NCBI RefSeq assembly: GCF_041477585.1
Contig: NZ_JBGNYA010000001.1
Coordinates: forward strand, 3,038,001 to 3,102,000
Length of the DNA: 64,000 nucleotides
Reading direction: 5' to 3'
Source: Halobellus sp. MBLA0158
GTDB taxonomy: Archaea; Halobacteriota; Halobacteria; Halobacteriales; Haloferacaceae
In this document: piece after piece, positions 28,597 through 37,569 of the stretch
Layout of the letters: every line of letters starts with the position of its first letter
How positions within the stretch are numbered: position 1 is the stretch's first letter
Program-made: the position numbers and the translations under genes
Notes under the pieces: model-generated
What the model saw: only the letters and a program-made list of their open reading frames with translations
Database searches by the model: none
What the model was told of the DNA's origin: nothing

Positions 28597-28777
28597 ACAG
28601 AAATCAAATGTCTGTAACTTAATAGTTTTATGTCATAAATATGAATTGATTGATTTATGAACACCCTGTACTGAGCGATTCCTGTGAAGGGTAGGAAGTT
28701 TTCTATGAAGCCCTCTCTCTGATAATCTCGAATATACTGATAGAATTATTACTTTCACCCCGATACCGATTTTGGTA

Positions 28778-28787
28778 TTTTATATCC
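28778..28787 (+). promoter_or_regulatory. TATA box of the provirus structural operon
   Basis: The TTTTATATCC sequence ends 20 bases before the ATG at 28,808, consistent with a leaderless transcript, and supports that ATG over the upstream in-frame ATG at 28,772, which lies before the TATA box. Confidence 0.6.
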
Positions 28788-28807
28788 AATTGTATGCACA
28801 ACTGCAG

Positions 28808-29161
28808 ATGTCGAGCGAAATGCCAAGCGCGCCGGAGGGGTTCGTTGATGCCGCTCCGGAGCGCACTGACGGAGAAGAGCCCGAAATCGAACTCGCCTCT
28901 GGGGAGGAAATCCTCGGCGTAGTTCTTGGAACAGTCGAAGGTGAAAACCAGTACGGCCCCTGGGTCCTCTTCCGGATCAAGGACGAGAACCGTGATGAGG
29001 TTATTCGCTACTTCGCACGGGACGAAGCAAAGCGGGCCTACTTCAACGGAAACATCGAAGACGGCGATACTGTCTGGATCGCACGAGCTACTGAAGAGGT
29101 GGAAATGAGTAACGGAGAGGAATACCTCCCGACTCACTGTAAGGTCTCCGGAGGTAGCTAA
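28808..29161 (+). CDS. First gene of the pleolipovirus-like structural operon, unknown function
   Basis: 117 residues, acidic. The C-terminal two thirds ([24 protein letters not shown] ... GDTVWIAR) has a beta-rich pattern that could be an OB-fold, so a nucleic-acid-binding role is possible. The TATA box at 28,778 decides the start. Its stop shares one base with the next ATG. Confidence 0.72.
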   Translation: MSSEMPSAPEGFVDAAPERTDGEEPEIELASGEEILGVVLGTVEGENQYGPWVLFRIKDENRDEVIRYFARDEAKRAYFNGNIEDGDTVWIARATEEVEMSNGEEYLPTHCKVSGGS

Positions 29162-29574
29162 TGAGTTCGTCCTACAGCTCGTCGATGACCGGCGCGCTCT
29201 CGGAGTACGCGAACCTCCGGACGCTCCCGGCCATCTTCTCGGTCGTCTTCGTCGCCACCTCGCTGTACCAGTTCGGAGGTATCACCGAGATCACGCTCAC
29301 GTGGTTCTCGAACTACTCGCTCACGACCGAGCACGCGGCACTCGCGGGCATCGCCGTCTACGCGGCCGCGTTTATGTCCTCGGAGACCAAGCGGTTCGAG
29401 AACTACGAAACCTGGGAACAGATCGCCCTCGGCGCTGTTCCCGTGGTCACACTCGGTTACCAGTACGTCTCGGAGATCACCACTCTGATCAACGACCTCG
29501 GCGGCACCAGTCCGCTCGGCGCACAGCTCGCGTTCGCTGTGACCCTCTTCGGCTGGTTCGTCGCCGTCCGGTAA
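29161..29574 (+). CDS. VP3-like virion membrane protein
   Basis: 137 residues with four predicted membrane helices (about 21-40, 58-75, 87-105, 118-137) and polar loops. Size, topology and position immediately before the spike correspond to the internal membrane protein (VP3) of pleolipoviruses. GC is about 60%, higher than in the flanking provirus genes. Confidence 0.78.
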   Translation: MSSSYSSSMTGALSEYANLRTLPAIFSVVFVATSLYQFGGITEITLTWFSNYSLTTEHAALAGIAVYAAAFMSSETKRFENYETWEQIALGAVPVVTLGYQYVSEITTLINDLGGTSPLGAQLAFAVTLFGWFVAVR

Positions 29575-29585
29575 ACTCCCTCACA

Positions 29586-29693
29586 ATGAGTTTTTCAAGA
29601 AAACAACGCTGGCTAATCGGAGGTATCGGCTACGGCGTGACCGTCTTCGCCGCTGGCTGTGCCATCCTCGCTGAGACCGGAGGTGTCATATGA
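29586..29693 (+). CDS. Tiny single-span membrane protein upstream of the spike
   Basis: 35 residues: basic N-terminus (SFSRKQRW), then one hydrophobic helix. The stop overlaps the spike ATG (ATGA). Tight packing in the operon and clean membrane topology argue that it is real despite its size. Confidence 0.6.
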   Translation: MSFSRKQRWLIGGIGYGVTVFAAGCAILAETGGVI

Positions 29694-31171
29694 GACATCG
29701 CTTCGCCTCGGTGCTGATGGCGCTGCTGCTCATCACGTCCGGCATCGCCGGGTCCGCTGGTTCTGCCGCAGCTCTGGAAACCTGTGCGAACAGCGACTAC
29801 GAAGAGTGGGCCTGGAGTGCGGTTTCCTTCGGCCTCCTCGATCTTCAACGGTGCAGCGATCTCCCGACGGTCGACGGTGAGACTGCCACCGAGCGGAAGA
29901 TCGACGCCTACGAGGACTTGGTAGGCAGTCAGGCCCAGGCACAACAGTTCGATACGGTGCTGGACAACTCCATCGAGGATTCGCGGAACATCGCCTGGAT
30001 GAAGGCCGAGGCTGCGATTGCTCGCGCCTACAAGAACGGCACCTCGAAAGCCGTCGCCAAATCGAAGGCGCGGCAGGCGATCTCCGCGTACTACACCAAA
30101 AAGCAGCGGAATCTGATCTCCGCCTGGAACACTCACGTCACGAACGTCAACGTGACTGAGACCAATGCTGAGAACTTCAGTGATATCGGCAGTGGGTTCA
30201 TCTCCTGGAACGCCATCGGTCAGACTCGCGGTGACTACGGTGGTCCGGTCCAGCGGATCGACACGGTGAACGTCACCCTGCTGAATGGCTCGGTCGTCGA
30301 GTCCCGTCGGATCGTCTTCACCTACAAGTGGAGTAACGGCCCGAACGGATACACAGACCGCCGGGTCGACGAGAAGGTGACTGCGCTGAACAGTCGCAAT
30401 ACCACTGCTCCTTCGGCTGTGAACAAGCCGACGACTGGTGTCGAGTTGACTGTCTCGGCTCCGAACTCGAACTTCAACGACCAGATCATCCTCGACTCGA
30501 CCGAGTACACTGACACTGCTCACCAAATCGAGCAGTACAACAACAACCTCCAGGATCAGGCGAACGATCTGGTGAACAAAACCTACGAGGACTTCGAGAG
30601 CGGCCAGATCAATGCCACGGACCTCCTGAGCCGGACGAACTTGATGTTCCAGTACGGCTCTGCTGCCGCGAACGGGACCGCGAGTTACGCGAACATCCTC
30701 GCGGCCACCTCCGCGATGGGCGTCCCGACGCCGGATCTGAACAATACTGGCACGATGACGATCTCGTACCAGAACGCGAACCACACGGGGATGCTGTTCG
30801 GCAATCCACCGAATGGCTCCTGGGAGGTCAACAAGACCTACAATCCCGCGAATTTCTCGGATCCGGTGCTCTTCATCCGCGAGGACGGAACTCGGATGCA
30901 GCTGGACCAGAACTTCACGCTCGACGGAGCGTACACCTCTGCCGGGAAGACGAAGGAGGTCGTCAAGACGGTCGAATACAACTACGTCACCTCGAACTCG
31001 TCTGAGGTGAATCAGTTGATCCGCGACCTCGGGAACCTCTCGCGGGAGATCGACCAAAGGCAGATGAACAACGGCGCAGGCGGCGGCGCGTTCGGCGGCT
31101 CCTCGAAGACGGTGATAGCTGTCGTTGCTCTCGCTGCCGCTGCGATGTTGCTCGGGAGGTCTGACCAGTAG
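29690..31171 (+). CDS. Pleolipovirus-type spike protein (VP4-like)
   Basis: 493 residues with a signal peptide (residues about 1-28, ending GSAAALE), a large extracellular domain with many N-glycosylation sequons (NxT/S, for example NVT, NGT, NFS, NHT), a C-terminal helical stalk, a Gly-rich linker (GAGGGAFGG) and one membrane anchor (about 472-488) with a short cytoplasmic tail. This is the architecture of the membrane-anchored spike of pleolipoviruses, which binds the cell and drives membrane fusion. Assignment is from topology and gene order. Confidence 0.85.
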   Translation: MRHRFASVLMALLLITSGIAGSAGSAAALETCANSDYEEWAWSAVSFGLLDLQRCSDLPTVDGETATERKIDAYEDLVGSQAQAQQFDTVLDNSIEDSRNIAWMKAEAAIARAYKNGTSKAVAKSKARQAISAYYTKKQRNLISAWNTHVTNVNVTETNAENFSDIGSGFISWNAIGQTRGDYGGPVQRIDTVNVTLLNGSVVESRRIVFTYKWSNGPNGYTDRRVDEKVTALNSRNTTAPSAVNKPTTGVELTVSAPNSNFNDQIILDSTEYTDTAHQIEQYNNNLQDQANDLVNKTYEDFESGQINATDLLSRTNLMFQYGSAAANGTASYANILAATSAMGVPTPDLNNTGTMTISYQNANHTGMLFGNPPNGSWEVNKTYNPANFSDPVLFIREDGTRMQLDQNFTLDGAYTSAGKTKEVVKTVEYNYVTSNSSEVNQLIRDLGNLSREIDQRQMNNGAGGGAFGGSSKTVIAVVALAAAAMLLGRSDQ

Positions 31172-31172
31172 G

Positions 31173-31337
31173 ATGTACTGGCTCGTGCTCAAGCTCCTAC
31201 CGTGGCGGCTGATCGCGGTCGCAGTCCTGCTCGTCGTGGCGGGCACCTCGCTCGGCATCGACCTCACAGGGATGGCCCTCGACTTCCTGGGTATCCCTGA
31301 CTGGCGCTGGACTGGCCTCGATCTCCTGCCCTGGTAG
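31173..31337 (+). CDS. Tiny membrane protein after the spike
   Basis: 54 residues starting MYWLVLKLLPWRL, with one hydrophobic helix (about 12-28) and a Trp-rich C-terminus (PDWRWTGLDLLPW). The ATG lies two bases after the spike stop. Function unknown; a spike or membrane accessory by position. Confidence 0.6.
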   Translation: MYWLVLKLLPWRLIAVAVLLVVAGTSLGIDLTGMALDFLGIPDWRWTGLDLLPW

Positions 31338-31370
31338 CGAACCACCTTTTCCCATCCCTACCCGTTCACA

Positions 31371-31919
31371 ATGAACCTGAAACTCACACTCGTAGCTGTT
31401 GTACTGCTCGGGCTACTCGTTGCGCCTCCCGCAGCGGCGCAGTCGACCGAAACAACTCCGACGACGACCTCGGCTGATAACTCAACTGCACTCCTCCAGG
31501 TCGATGACTATACTACGGTTGTCGAGAAGAGCTATGACCGCTCGACCGGCGTTCTGACGCTGACCATCGAGTCTGAGCGGTTCACCTCGATCTCACTGCT
31601 CGCTGTCAAACAGACTGATGCTTCCTCTGGTTCGGCCTCCTTTGAATCGACCAACATCCGACCGGGGCAGCGTGTGACCGTCCAGATTGATGCTCCGCCG
31701 AATACCCGCGTCTGGATCTCGTCTGACCGTTCTCGGCAGAACGGCGTCCTTCACTTTATCAAGACGTCTGAGGGCAGCGCGCTGATCTCCGGTCCCTGGA
31801 CCGCGGCCGACGTTCGTAATGCCGGCCTCGCGTCCGCTGCTGGTGTCGCGCTGATGGTCCTCTATCGATTAGTCCTCGAACGCTCTGCGGTCGCGAAGGA
31901 AGGGGAGCGTGTCGCCTGA
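31371..31919 (+). CDS. ORF6-like virion-associated secreted membrane protein
   Basis: 182 residues: signal peptide (about 1-23, PPAAAQS), Thr-rich stalk, beta-rich domain, and a hydrophobic helix near residues 152-168 with a basic tail. It occupies the position of the conserved ORF6-type gene after the pleolipovirus spike. It overlaps the next ATG by one base. Confidence 0.72.
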   Translation: MNLKLTLVAVVLLGLLVAPPAAAQSTETTPTTTSADNSTALLQVDDYTTVVEKSYDRSTGVLTLTIESERFTSISLLAVKQTDASSGSASFESTNIRPGQRVTVQIDAPPNTRVWISSDRSRQNGVLHFIKTSEGSALISGPWTAADVRNAGLASAAGVALMVLYRLVLERSAVAKEGERVA

Positions 31920-32749
31920 TGTCCGACTCCGAATCTTCCCCCGAGCCCGAACAGGTCGACGATGACGACACTCACGAGGGATACCAGGAATCCCCGACAG
32001 ATCCCCGGTGGTTCCGCGCGCTCGTGTGGCTCGTCGTCCGCGGGAAGTACCTGCTCGGCGCGGTCTCGCTGATCACCCTCGCGATACTACTCGTCACGGG
32101 AACCGAGATTCCCCGGACGTTCAAAATCGGCGGCCTCGCGTTCGTCCTTTCGATGTTCACGGTCGGGCGCTGGACAGCTGGCCGCGCGGCTGATCTGTTC
32201 GACGGCCCCGGTTGGGTCTGGTTCGTCGACGTCGATCTCCTCGATCTCGACGGTGCCGGAATCTATCGCTGGCCCCGACCGCGCTGGAAAGAGGTCGAAG
32301 TCGTCGACGGTCAGCTCTACTGGTCCAGCCCCTCACTCGCGTTCGGGAAGAACGTCGATCTCGAAGCCAACACGGTCGAAGGTGTCTGGCCGGGTACGCT
32401 CGACGACCGCGAGCTGATGATCGCGCTCTCGAAAGTCCACGAACTCCGGAACGTCCTCGAACAGGACGCCCAGCGCGGATTCGCCATCGAGACGCAGGTC
32501 TTCTCGATCGTCCGGTCTGCCACGAGGCAGGCCGTGCTCTCGGTGGTCCAAACCTTCGAGAAATCCACGCTCCCGGATCGCGGCGAGTCGATCAACCGAG
32601 CCATCGACGACGCGATAGAACAGTTCGACCTCGACCGGCACATCCGCGATCGCGACGATGATCCTCTCGACGACTTCGACAGCCCGGATCTCGATGCCGC
32701 TGCTGACGCAGCTGCCACGAAGCAAACGGAGGCCGCCACGGATGACTAA
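31919..32749 (+). CDS. ORF7-like pleolipovirus membrane protein
   Basis: 276 residues. The N-terminus is acidic. Two membrane helices (about 42-62 and 69-85) are followed by a soluble C-terminal region with helical segments and a very acidic end. The position before the NTPase matches the conserved ORF7-type gene of pleolipoviruses. It overlaps the NTPase gene by eight bases. Confidence 0.72.
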   Translation: MSDSESSPEPEQVDDDDTHEGYQESPTDPRWFRALVWLVVRGKYLLGAVSLITLAILLVTGTEIPRTFKIGGLAFVLSMFTVGRWTAGRAADLFDGPGWVWFVDVDLLDLDGAGIYRWPRPRWKEVEVVDGQLYWSSPSLAFGKNVDLEANTVEGVWPGTLDDRELMIALSKVHELRNVLEQDAQRGFAIETQVFSIVRSATRQAVLSVVQTFEKSTLPDRGESINRAIDDAIEQFDLDRHIRDRDDDPLDDFDSPDLDAAADAAATKQTEAATDD

Positions 32750-33713
32750 CGTCAACGAACATCTCCTGACCGCGGCGAAGCTCTACGAACAGGCTCGCGG
32801 CCGGATGGACAACGAGGCGGATCTCCTCTCGCACGCTGGCCTCCCGCTCGAACAAGAGGATCACGACGTCCTCTCGTTCCTCTACGATGAACCGATCAGC
32901 GACGACCTCGGCGCGTTCGAGGAGACCCGCCTCGGCCAAGTCGTCGACGCGCACCTTCGATCGGAAAGCGCGACGCGAGCCGTCAAACGGGGAGACGGTG
33001 AGGCGATGTCGTACCTCGTCGGGATCACTGAACAGGATCTCGACGCGAGCGCACTTACCCTCCCGGCCCGCATCCTCGACGAACTCGATCGCGACGGTGC
33101 GCTGACCACAGTCCTCGCAGCGGGAGATCCGAACACGGGCAAGACAAACAGCGCGTGGCTTCTGGTCGAACTCGGCCGCACGCTCTGGGACGATCTCCTG
33201 ATCCTGAGCAATGCCCGCGCGAGTATCGTCGACGAACGAGTAACGACCTGCCACGATCTCGCCGAGCGCCTGCTCGAACACCGCGACCGGCCGAAAGCGG
33301 TCGTGATCGACGAGGGCTCGACCCACTTCGACGCGCGGACGAACTCCCACGATGTCGCAACCCAGTGGTCTCCACTCCTCAAGCGGATGAGCAAACTCGG
33401 CGTCGAGCTGGTGATCGTGATCGGTCACACGGGGAAAGACGTCGATCCGGAGATGAAGCGCCTCACGTCGCTGGCGTTCTACAAGACCGAGCCGAAGACC
33501 ATCGAGTTCTATCGGAGCTGGCCTGCTGACTCGGATCGGCCGACAGAACAGCTGTTCGGTGGGCCGGTCGAATCACTCGAAGCGACCTCGGTAGAATACG
33601 ACCCCGATGAGCCCGCGCCGTGGAGCTGGAACCTCCGCTCGAACCTCTTCGACCTCGACCTTTCCTGGTCGGAACTCTTAGTGGAACTCCGCGATCGCGG
33701 CCCCGACGACTAG
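32742..33713 (+). CDS. VP8-like P-loop NTPase of pleolipovirus
   Basis: 323 residues. Walker [10 protein letters not shown] lies near residue 130 and a Walker B strand [13 protein letters not shown] near 186. Then comes a sensor-like [10 protein letters not shown] motif. Pleolipoviruses encode one conserved NTPase at this place; its exact role (assembly or DNA handling) is unknown. Last gene of the structural operon. Confidence 0.8.
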   Translation: MTNVNEHLLTAAKLYEQARGRMDNEADLLSHAGLPLEQEDHDVLSFLYDEPISDDLGAFEETRLGQVVDAHLRSESATRAVKRGDGEAMSYLVGITEQDLDASALTLPARILDELDRDGALTTVLAAGDPNTGKTNSAWLLVELGRTLWDDLLILSNARASIVDERVTTCHDLAERLLEHRDRPKAVVIDEGSTHFDARTNSHDVATQWSPLLKRMSKLGVELVIVIGHTGKDVDPEMKRLTSLAFYKTEPKTIEFYRSWPADSDRPTEQLFGGPVESLEATSVEYDPDEPAPWSWNLRSNLFDLDLSWSELLVELRDRGPDD

Positions 33714-33942
33714 GAACACTCCCACCGTCGGGGCGGTCCCACGAGACTGCGGTCGCGGTCTCCTGTGACCGGAGCGAGACGCAACGGACCCAGCGGTAGC
33801 CCGGAACGGCGCGAAGCGCCGCACGCCCGGAACGTGGCCGTACCGTCGAGTGGAGGGATTTCGGTGATCAGTATGATAGCTTTTGGTAGAAAGAAATAAC
33901 ACCGAGCGACACAGATTTACTCGCAACCTCAATTCCAAACCG

Positions 33943-34575
33943 ATGTCAGATTCCAAATTCCGGTTCGAGCCTTCTCGCTTTACACTCTGTGCATTCTTAC
34001 GTTTGGATGAGCCATCCGAGGAAGAGCTATTGGAAATTCTCGAATTTATACAAAGTATTTCTGAGCCTTCGCGCTTTTCTAACCAGATAGTAGATATTAA
34101 TGAGGAAAGTGTCGAAGAATCAGTTATACTCTATGCTGAGAATATACCTCGTGGTCCAGTTTCGTTGGAGGACGTGTCAAATAGTATCTTTATTGAGGTA
34201 GACGAAGATACTGACGTACATATCCACATTGAGGGTGACGCTGATTCAACCGCTCAATGCCAAAGGTTTATCAATTCAATTATAGATGAATACGGCGAGC
34301 TCACACTTTCACAGCTCAATTTTATGCTGGAATCTGATATAAATATTGATAAACTGAATATACCAGTTGATAGGGATTCAAAATTCAAAATAGATGGAGT
34401 TCAGCTCACATACGACTCAGAAAATTACGTCATATCAAGACGTGATGAAGGAGATAAAACCAAAATTAGTCATTCTATAGTAGACGATGAGATCGTAACT
34501 CCTGACCGAACGGAGTTCATTGCCGAGAAAAGGGAAAAGGTTCAAGAATTCAGTAACAAGTTAGTAGACCAATGA
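33943..34575 (+). CDS. Cargo cassette protein A, unknown
   Basis: 210 residues, strongly acidic and soluble, with very AT-rich codon use unlike the structural genes just before it. No family recognised. A beta-alpha pattern with DVHIHIEGD in the middle is seen. It overlaps the next gene by four bases (ATGA), so the three cassette genes form one operon. Confidence 0.7.
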   Translation: MSDSKFRFEPSRFTLCAFLRLDEPSEEELLEILEFIQSISEPSRFSNQIVDINEESVEESVILYAENIPRGPVSLEDVSNSIFIEVDEDTDVHIHIEGDADSTAQCQRFINSIIDEYGELTLSQLNFMLESDINIDKLNIPVDRDSKFKIDGVQLTYDSENYVISRRDEGDKTKISHSIVDDEIVTPDRTEFIAEKREKVQEFSNKLVDQ

Positions 34576-34961
34576 GTACTACGACGCGCTGGCATCATAC
34601 CCAACGAACTGCGAGTGCTGAACCGCATCAGAGCCGCGTCCGGATAGCCCAAATTATTGAATCGGTACTTAACACCTCTATTGTTGAAGATTCCGAGTTT
34701 AGGGAAGGTTCGAAGACTATTGAATCAGATATCCACCAGATTCAAAAGGTCCTCTCTGAATTCGAGAATAAGCCTCACTCCTCTCCTGGGCACAAAAGCA
34801 GAGATATAGATTCAGATCCGGAAGAAATTATAGACAATATCCGCCAGACGAATTTGAGACTGGAACAAGGAGACATTGAGCGTGCGGACCCAAGTGAAGT
34901 TCCGGATGATCCCCATTCAACTCGTCACCGTAGATCAATAACTCCCAATTCCCGTGATTGA
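34572..34961 (+). CDS. Cargo cassette protein B, unknown
   Basis: 129 residues, rich in charged residues and His, mostly helical, with a likely disordered C-terminus (HSTRHRRSITPNSRD). It starts and ends in four-base overlaps with its neighbours. It sits directly before the PIN-domain gene, as an antitoxin would, but I see no DNA-binding motif. Confidence 0.65.
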   Translation: MSTTTRWHHTQRTASAEPHQSRVRIAQIIESVLNTSIVEDSEFREGSKTIESDIHQIQKVLSEFENKPHSSPGHKSRDIDSDPEEIIDNIRQTNLRLEQGDIERADPSEVPDDPHSTRHRRSITPNSRD

Positions 34962-35467
34962 TGCTAAGTCCTGGATCCGGTCCCTATTTATTTGATGTAG
35001 GCCCGATAGCTTTAGCCCACGCTGGAACTCCTGTTAGTGAAACGGCGTTAGAATACATACGGCCAGCTATACAAGGCGAAGTGACTGCGATTGTTCCATA
35101 TCCTGCTGTAGTAGGAGCTCATCATGTTCTCCGAGGTACATACTATCTAAAAAACAGAACAGCATCAGAACTAATGCAGAACTTTATAGAATCCACTAAT
35201 ATCTATTGGTATAATGAATTCTCATATGATATATTGAATAATTCGTTTGAATATTCAACAATATATAATATCGAAGGATGGGATGGATACTTTGCCCAAG
35301 TAGCAGAAGAGTCCGGGGCTAGCGCTATTGTAACTGTTGACGAGAGATTCGAGAATTTAGATCATATACGTGCGGAATTGATTCTTTCTGAAAAAGAAAA
35401 AGAAGTATTAAATGAATTTTTAGAAGACATCGAAGAAGCAGATGATCTTGGATCAAGATTTGAATAA
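34958..35467 (+). CDS. PIN-domain-like protein (putative ribonuclease)
   Basis: 169 residues. The start YLFDVGPIALAHAG, the middle WDGYFAQVAEESGASAIVTVDERFE and the length fit the PIN fold: first Asp (LFD), third acidic position (WDGYFAQVA) and the T-x-DERF motif. The usual conserved Glu of the second motif is not obvious (VGAHHVLRG). PIN proteins are often RNases in toxin-antitoxin modules. AT-rich like its two partners. Confidence 0.7.
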   Translation: MMLSPGSGPYLFDVGPIALAHAGTPVSETALEYIRPAIQGEVTAIVPYPAVVGAHHVLRGTYYLKNRTASELMQNFIESTNIYWYNEFSYDILNNSFEYSTIYNIEGWDGYFAQVAEESGASAIVTVDERFENLDHIRAELILSEKEKEVLNEFLEDIEEADDLGSRFE

Positions 35468-35544
35468 TTATTTTATTTACCTTTTCTGGAGTTGAACCGT
35501 TTCCCCCCCATCCCACCAACTTGGATCATAAGGTAACGGTGGGG

Positions 35545-35577
35545 TGTGCGCGTCCCTCCTCGTGGGGGACGCGCACA
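35545..35577. terminator. Strong hairpin between convergent cargo and repressor operons
   Basis: A 12-bp perfect stem (TGTGCGCGTCCC with GGGACGCGCACA, nine-base loop) lies between the PIN gene and the repressor gene that face each other. Placement suggests a bidirectional terminator. It is GC-rich in an AT-rich region. Confidence 0.55.
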
Positions 35578-35862
35578 TTATCTTATCGACCAACGGGGAA
35601 GAGTCCCAGCGTCCAGATCACCTCGAAGGTACGCCAGCCCCCACGAGGTGATCTCATACATATCATCGTAGACTGGCGCAATCAACTCTCGATCTACCAG
35701 CTGATCACAGCGTTGTTGGATATACTGCTCGTCGATCTCGATGTTCTCTAAATGGGTCTCTCGGGCGATCGTCTTCGGTGTCGCCCACGAATTCTCTGCC
35801 AAGTGTTCAAGGATCCGCTCGTCGGTGGGGTACATCCAGGGCCCGTTACGTCGAACAGTCAT
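35578..35862 (-). CDS. PhiH1-repressor-like winged-helix protein
   Basis: 94 residues: MTVRRNGPWMYPTDERILEHLAE resembles the PhiH1 phage repressor family, with a winged helix at about 15-70 and a C-terminal ITSWGLAYLRGDLD segment. Its ATG shares one base with the stop of the upstream relative at 35,862. Probably controls lysogeny. Confidence 0.8.
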   Translation of the reverse strand: MTVRRNGPWMYPTDERILEHLAENSWATPKTIARETHLENIEIDEQYIQQRCDQLVDRELIAPVYDDMYEITSWGLAYLRGDLDAGTLPRWSIR

Positions 35863-36179
35863 TATCTTGCCTGATCACTTCCTTGTTCAGGGCTTTCTCC
35901 ACTCGTTTCAACAGAAACATCACTCGATTCTGATGCGTTGTATTCACCTTTGAGATATGCTCTTCCTTCCTCCGTGATCCGATAGACTGCGGTTGAGACC
36001 TCTTGCAGAAGACCGTTCTCAGCCAATTTCTGGCAGCGCTGACCCACATAAGCGCGGCTATATGGGATCCTGCTGTCATCGGCGATTTCGGACGGTCGCA
36101 TAAACCCCCCTTCGTCCTCCTCAAGAAGTTCGAGAATGCGTTCATCGAGGAGAACCATCCATTTGCCCGATTTTCGCAT
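35862..36179 (-). CDS. PhiH1-repressor-like winged-helix protein (tandem paralogue)
   Basis: 105 residues: KWMVLLDERILELLEEDEGGFMRPSEIADD, a winged-helix domain of the same family as its downstream partner, plus a polar, Ser/Glu-rich tail (about 82-105). The two form one minus-strand operon, divergent from the integrase. Likely a proviral switch; each may bind a different operator. Confidence 0.8.
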   Translation of the reverse strand: MRKSGKWMVLLDERILELLEEDEGGFMRPSEIADDSRIPYSRAYVGQRCQKLAENGLLQEVSTAVYRITEEGRAYLKGEYNASESSDVSVETSGESPEQGSDQAR

Positions 36180-36368
36180 ATATTCGATCGTTACGAGAGG
36201 ATGTTATAACCTGAGTATCGTAGCTATCTATATGACCCGAAACTATAACACCGGTTAGTATAGATAGTATCAGTGCGGAGCCACCGAGTAGGATACTGAT
36301 GACTCTGGTCGGTTGATGAAGAACGGGACCGTGCTAGAACACGGCCCCAAGTGGCTTCGTTCCCTGTG

Positions 36369-36479
36369 ATGAGCAAAGCCATCTTCGCGGGCAAAGCCCG
36401 CACGAAAGACGAAACGCCGCATTTTGAAAACAGCATCGGGTCTGTCGCCAGTTCGATCGAGGTGGTTACTGGTGAGTGA
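36369..36479 (+). CDS. Possible small ORF overlapping the integrase start
   Basis: 36 codons (start MSKAIFAGKARTKDE) ending eight bases inside the integrase gene. It contains a short hairpin (CGGGC/GCCCG). The overlap suggests coupling, but no family resemblance is seen and it could be chance. Confidence 0.3.
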   Translation: MSKAIFAGKARTKDETPHFENSIGSVASSIEVVTGE

Positions 36480-37500
36480 CGAACTCCGCGAGGTCGCTCC
36501 CAGCGTCGCGAAAGACATCTACCTTCAACAGCGCTGGGATGATCTGAGTGAGGCGACTCTCAAGTCTCATCGATATCGAATCGAAGCGTTCGTTGAATGG
36601 CTCGAAGAGCAAGGGATTTCGAATATGGCCGAGGTTGACGGCCTTACGATACACAATTATCGAGTCCATCGACGCGAAGAGGATGGACTCAAGAAGGTCT
36701 CGCTTCAGGGCCAGATCTCGACCGTCCGCCAGTTCCTTCGGGTGCTCGCTTCAGTTAACGCGGTTGACTCTGACGTAGCTGAGAAGATCCTGCTTCCGAC
36801 TGTCCGGAAAGGCGAAGACGTCAACGAGGATCGGCTCGAAACCGGACGAGCGCAGAAGGCTCTCGAATACCTCGAACAGTATCAGTACGCATCTCGTCCC
36901 CACGTCGAGATGTTACTGATCTGGCGTCTGTCGGCACGCCGGGGTGGTATTCGCTCTTTCGACCTTCGCGACTTCGATGATAGCGGCGATACGCCCGTGT
37001 TGGAGTTCCGGCACCGCCCAGAAACGGGGACACCGCTGAAAAACGGGAAGTGGTCCGAGCGGGACTGTGCCATCAAGAACGAATCCCTTGCTCAGACGCT
37101 TCGTGATTATATCAACGGCCCTCGGCAGAAGGTCCGTGATGATCACGATCGTACTCCGCTTCTGACCACAAAGTACGGCCGGGTATCTCTCGGTACGATC
37201 AAGCAGGATATGTACCGGGTCACGCGGCCGTGTATGTACGGGATAGAGTGTCCGCACGATCGCGACCCGAACATCTGCGAGGCGACGCAGCACGATAAGG
37301 CGAGCACTTGTCCCTCATCCCGGTCTCCGCATATGATCCGGACGGGTTCGCTGACAGCGCACCTCGACGCGGGAACTCCGAAGGCTGTTCTGAGTGACCG
37401 TGCCGACGCGACTGAGAAGACGCTCGATCGGCATTATGATCAGGCGTCGAAGCGCGAGCAGATGATTCGACGCGAGGAGTTCATCGCGGAGGATCTGTGA
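36472..37500 (+). CDS. int: Tyrosine integrase of the SNJ2/pleolipovirus type
   Basis: 342 residues. Core-binding domain: residues about 1-115 (LSEATLKSHRYRIEAFVEWL). The catalytic domain has the Arg box (SARRGGIRSFDL, about 154-165), H287-M-I-R290 and the Tyr in RHYDQ (Y322). Cysteines at 254, 260, 269 and 280 may bind zinc, as in related haloviral integrases. The GTG at 36,472 gives the family-like start MSDELREVAP. It ends 51 bases before attR, the arrangement expected when the integrase recombines attP next to its own gene. Confidence 0.9.
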   Translation: MSDELREVAPSVAKDIYLQQRWDDLSEATLKSHRYRIEAFVEWLEEQGISNMAEVDGLTIHNYRVHRREEDGLKKVSLQGQISTVRQFLRVLASVNAVDSDVAEKILLPTVRKGEDVNEDRLETGRAQKALEYLEQYQYASRPHVEMLLIWRLSARRGGIRSFDLRDFDDSGDTPVLEFRHRPETGTPLKNGKWSERDCAIKNESLAQTLRDYINGPRQKVRDDHDRTPLLTTKYGRVSLGTIKQDMYRVTRPCMYGIECPHDRDPNICEATQHDKASTCPSSRSPHMIRTGSLTAHLDAGTPKAVLSDRADATEKTLDRHYDQASKREQMIRREEFIAEDL

Positions 37501-37551
37501 TGATTGACGGTATTCCCGTAGCCGAATCCCCTCGCGGTCGAATGGTCTGGT

Positions 37552-37569
37552 ATCCGTGTTGGCCCATCC
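37552..37569 (+). repeat. attR of the provirus
   Basis: Exact copy of the 18 bases at 25,557-25,574. The following 60 bases (hairpin, then CTGGGGCCGCAACTCCCCAG) are the original host trailer of tRNA-Ile and resemble the viral sequence that now follows attL. Confidence 0.93.

Larger units (their letters stand above)
25557..37569 (+). mobile_element. Integrated pleolipovirus-like provirus (SNJ2/betapleolipovirus type), about 12.0 kb
   Basis: The bounds are an 18-bp direct repeat, one copy in the 3' end of tRNA-Ile and one 52 bases after the integrase stop. Contents in order: HNH protein, zinc-finger protein, Rep, inward-facing small membrane protein, structural operon (117-aa protein, four-TM membrane protein, tiny TM protein, spike, tiny TM protein, two membrane proteins, P-loop NTPase), AT-rich cargo cassette, two PhiH1-like repressors, and tyrosine integrase. 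The spike, membrane protein and NTPase order is the pleolipovirus core. All core genes appear intact, so it may be inducible. GC content is lower than that of the chromosome. Confidence 0.88.

Noticed and set aside
37552-37569. A second tRNA gene at the right end of the provirus
   Set aside because: Only the 3' part of tRNA-Ile is present (18 bases); there is no D or anticodon arm upstream, so it is the attachment repeat.
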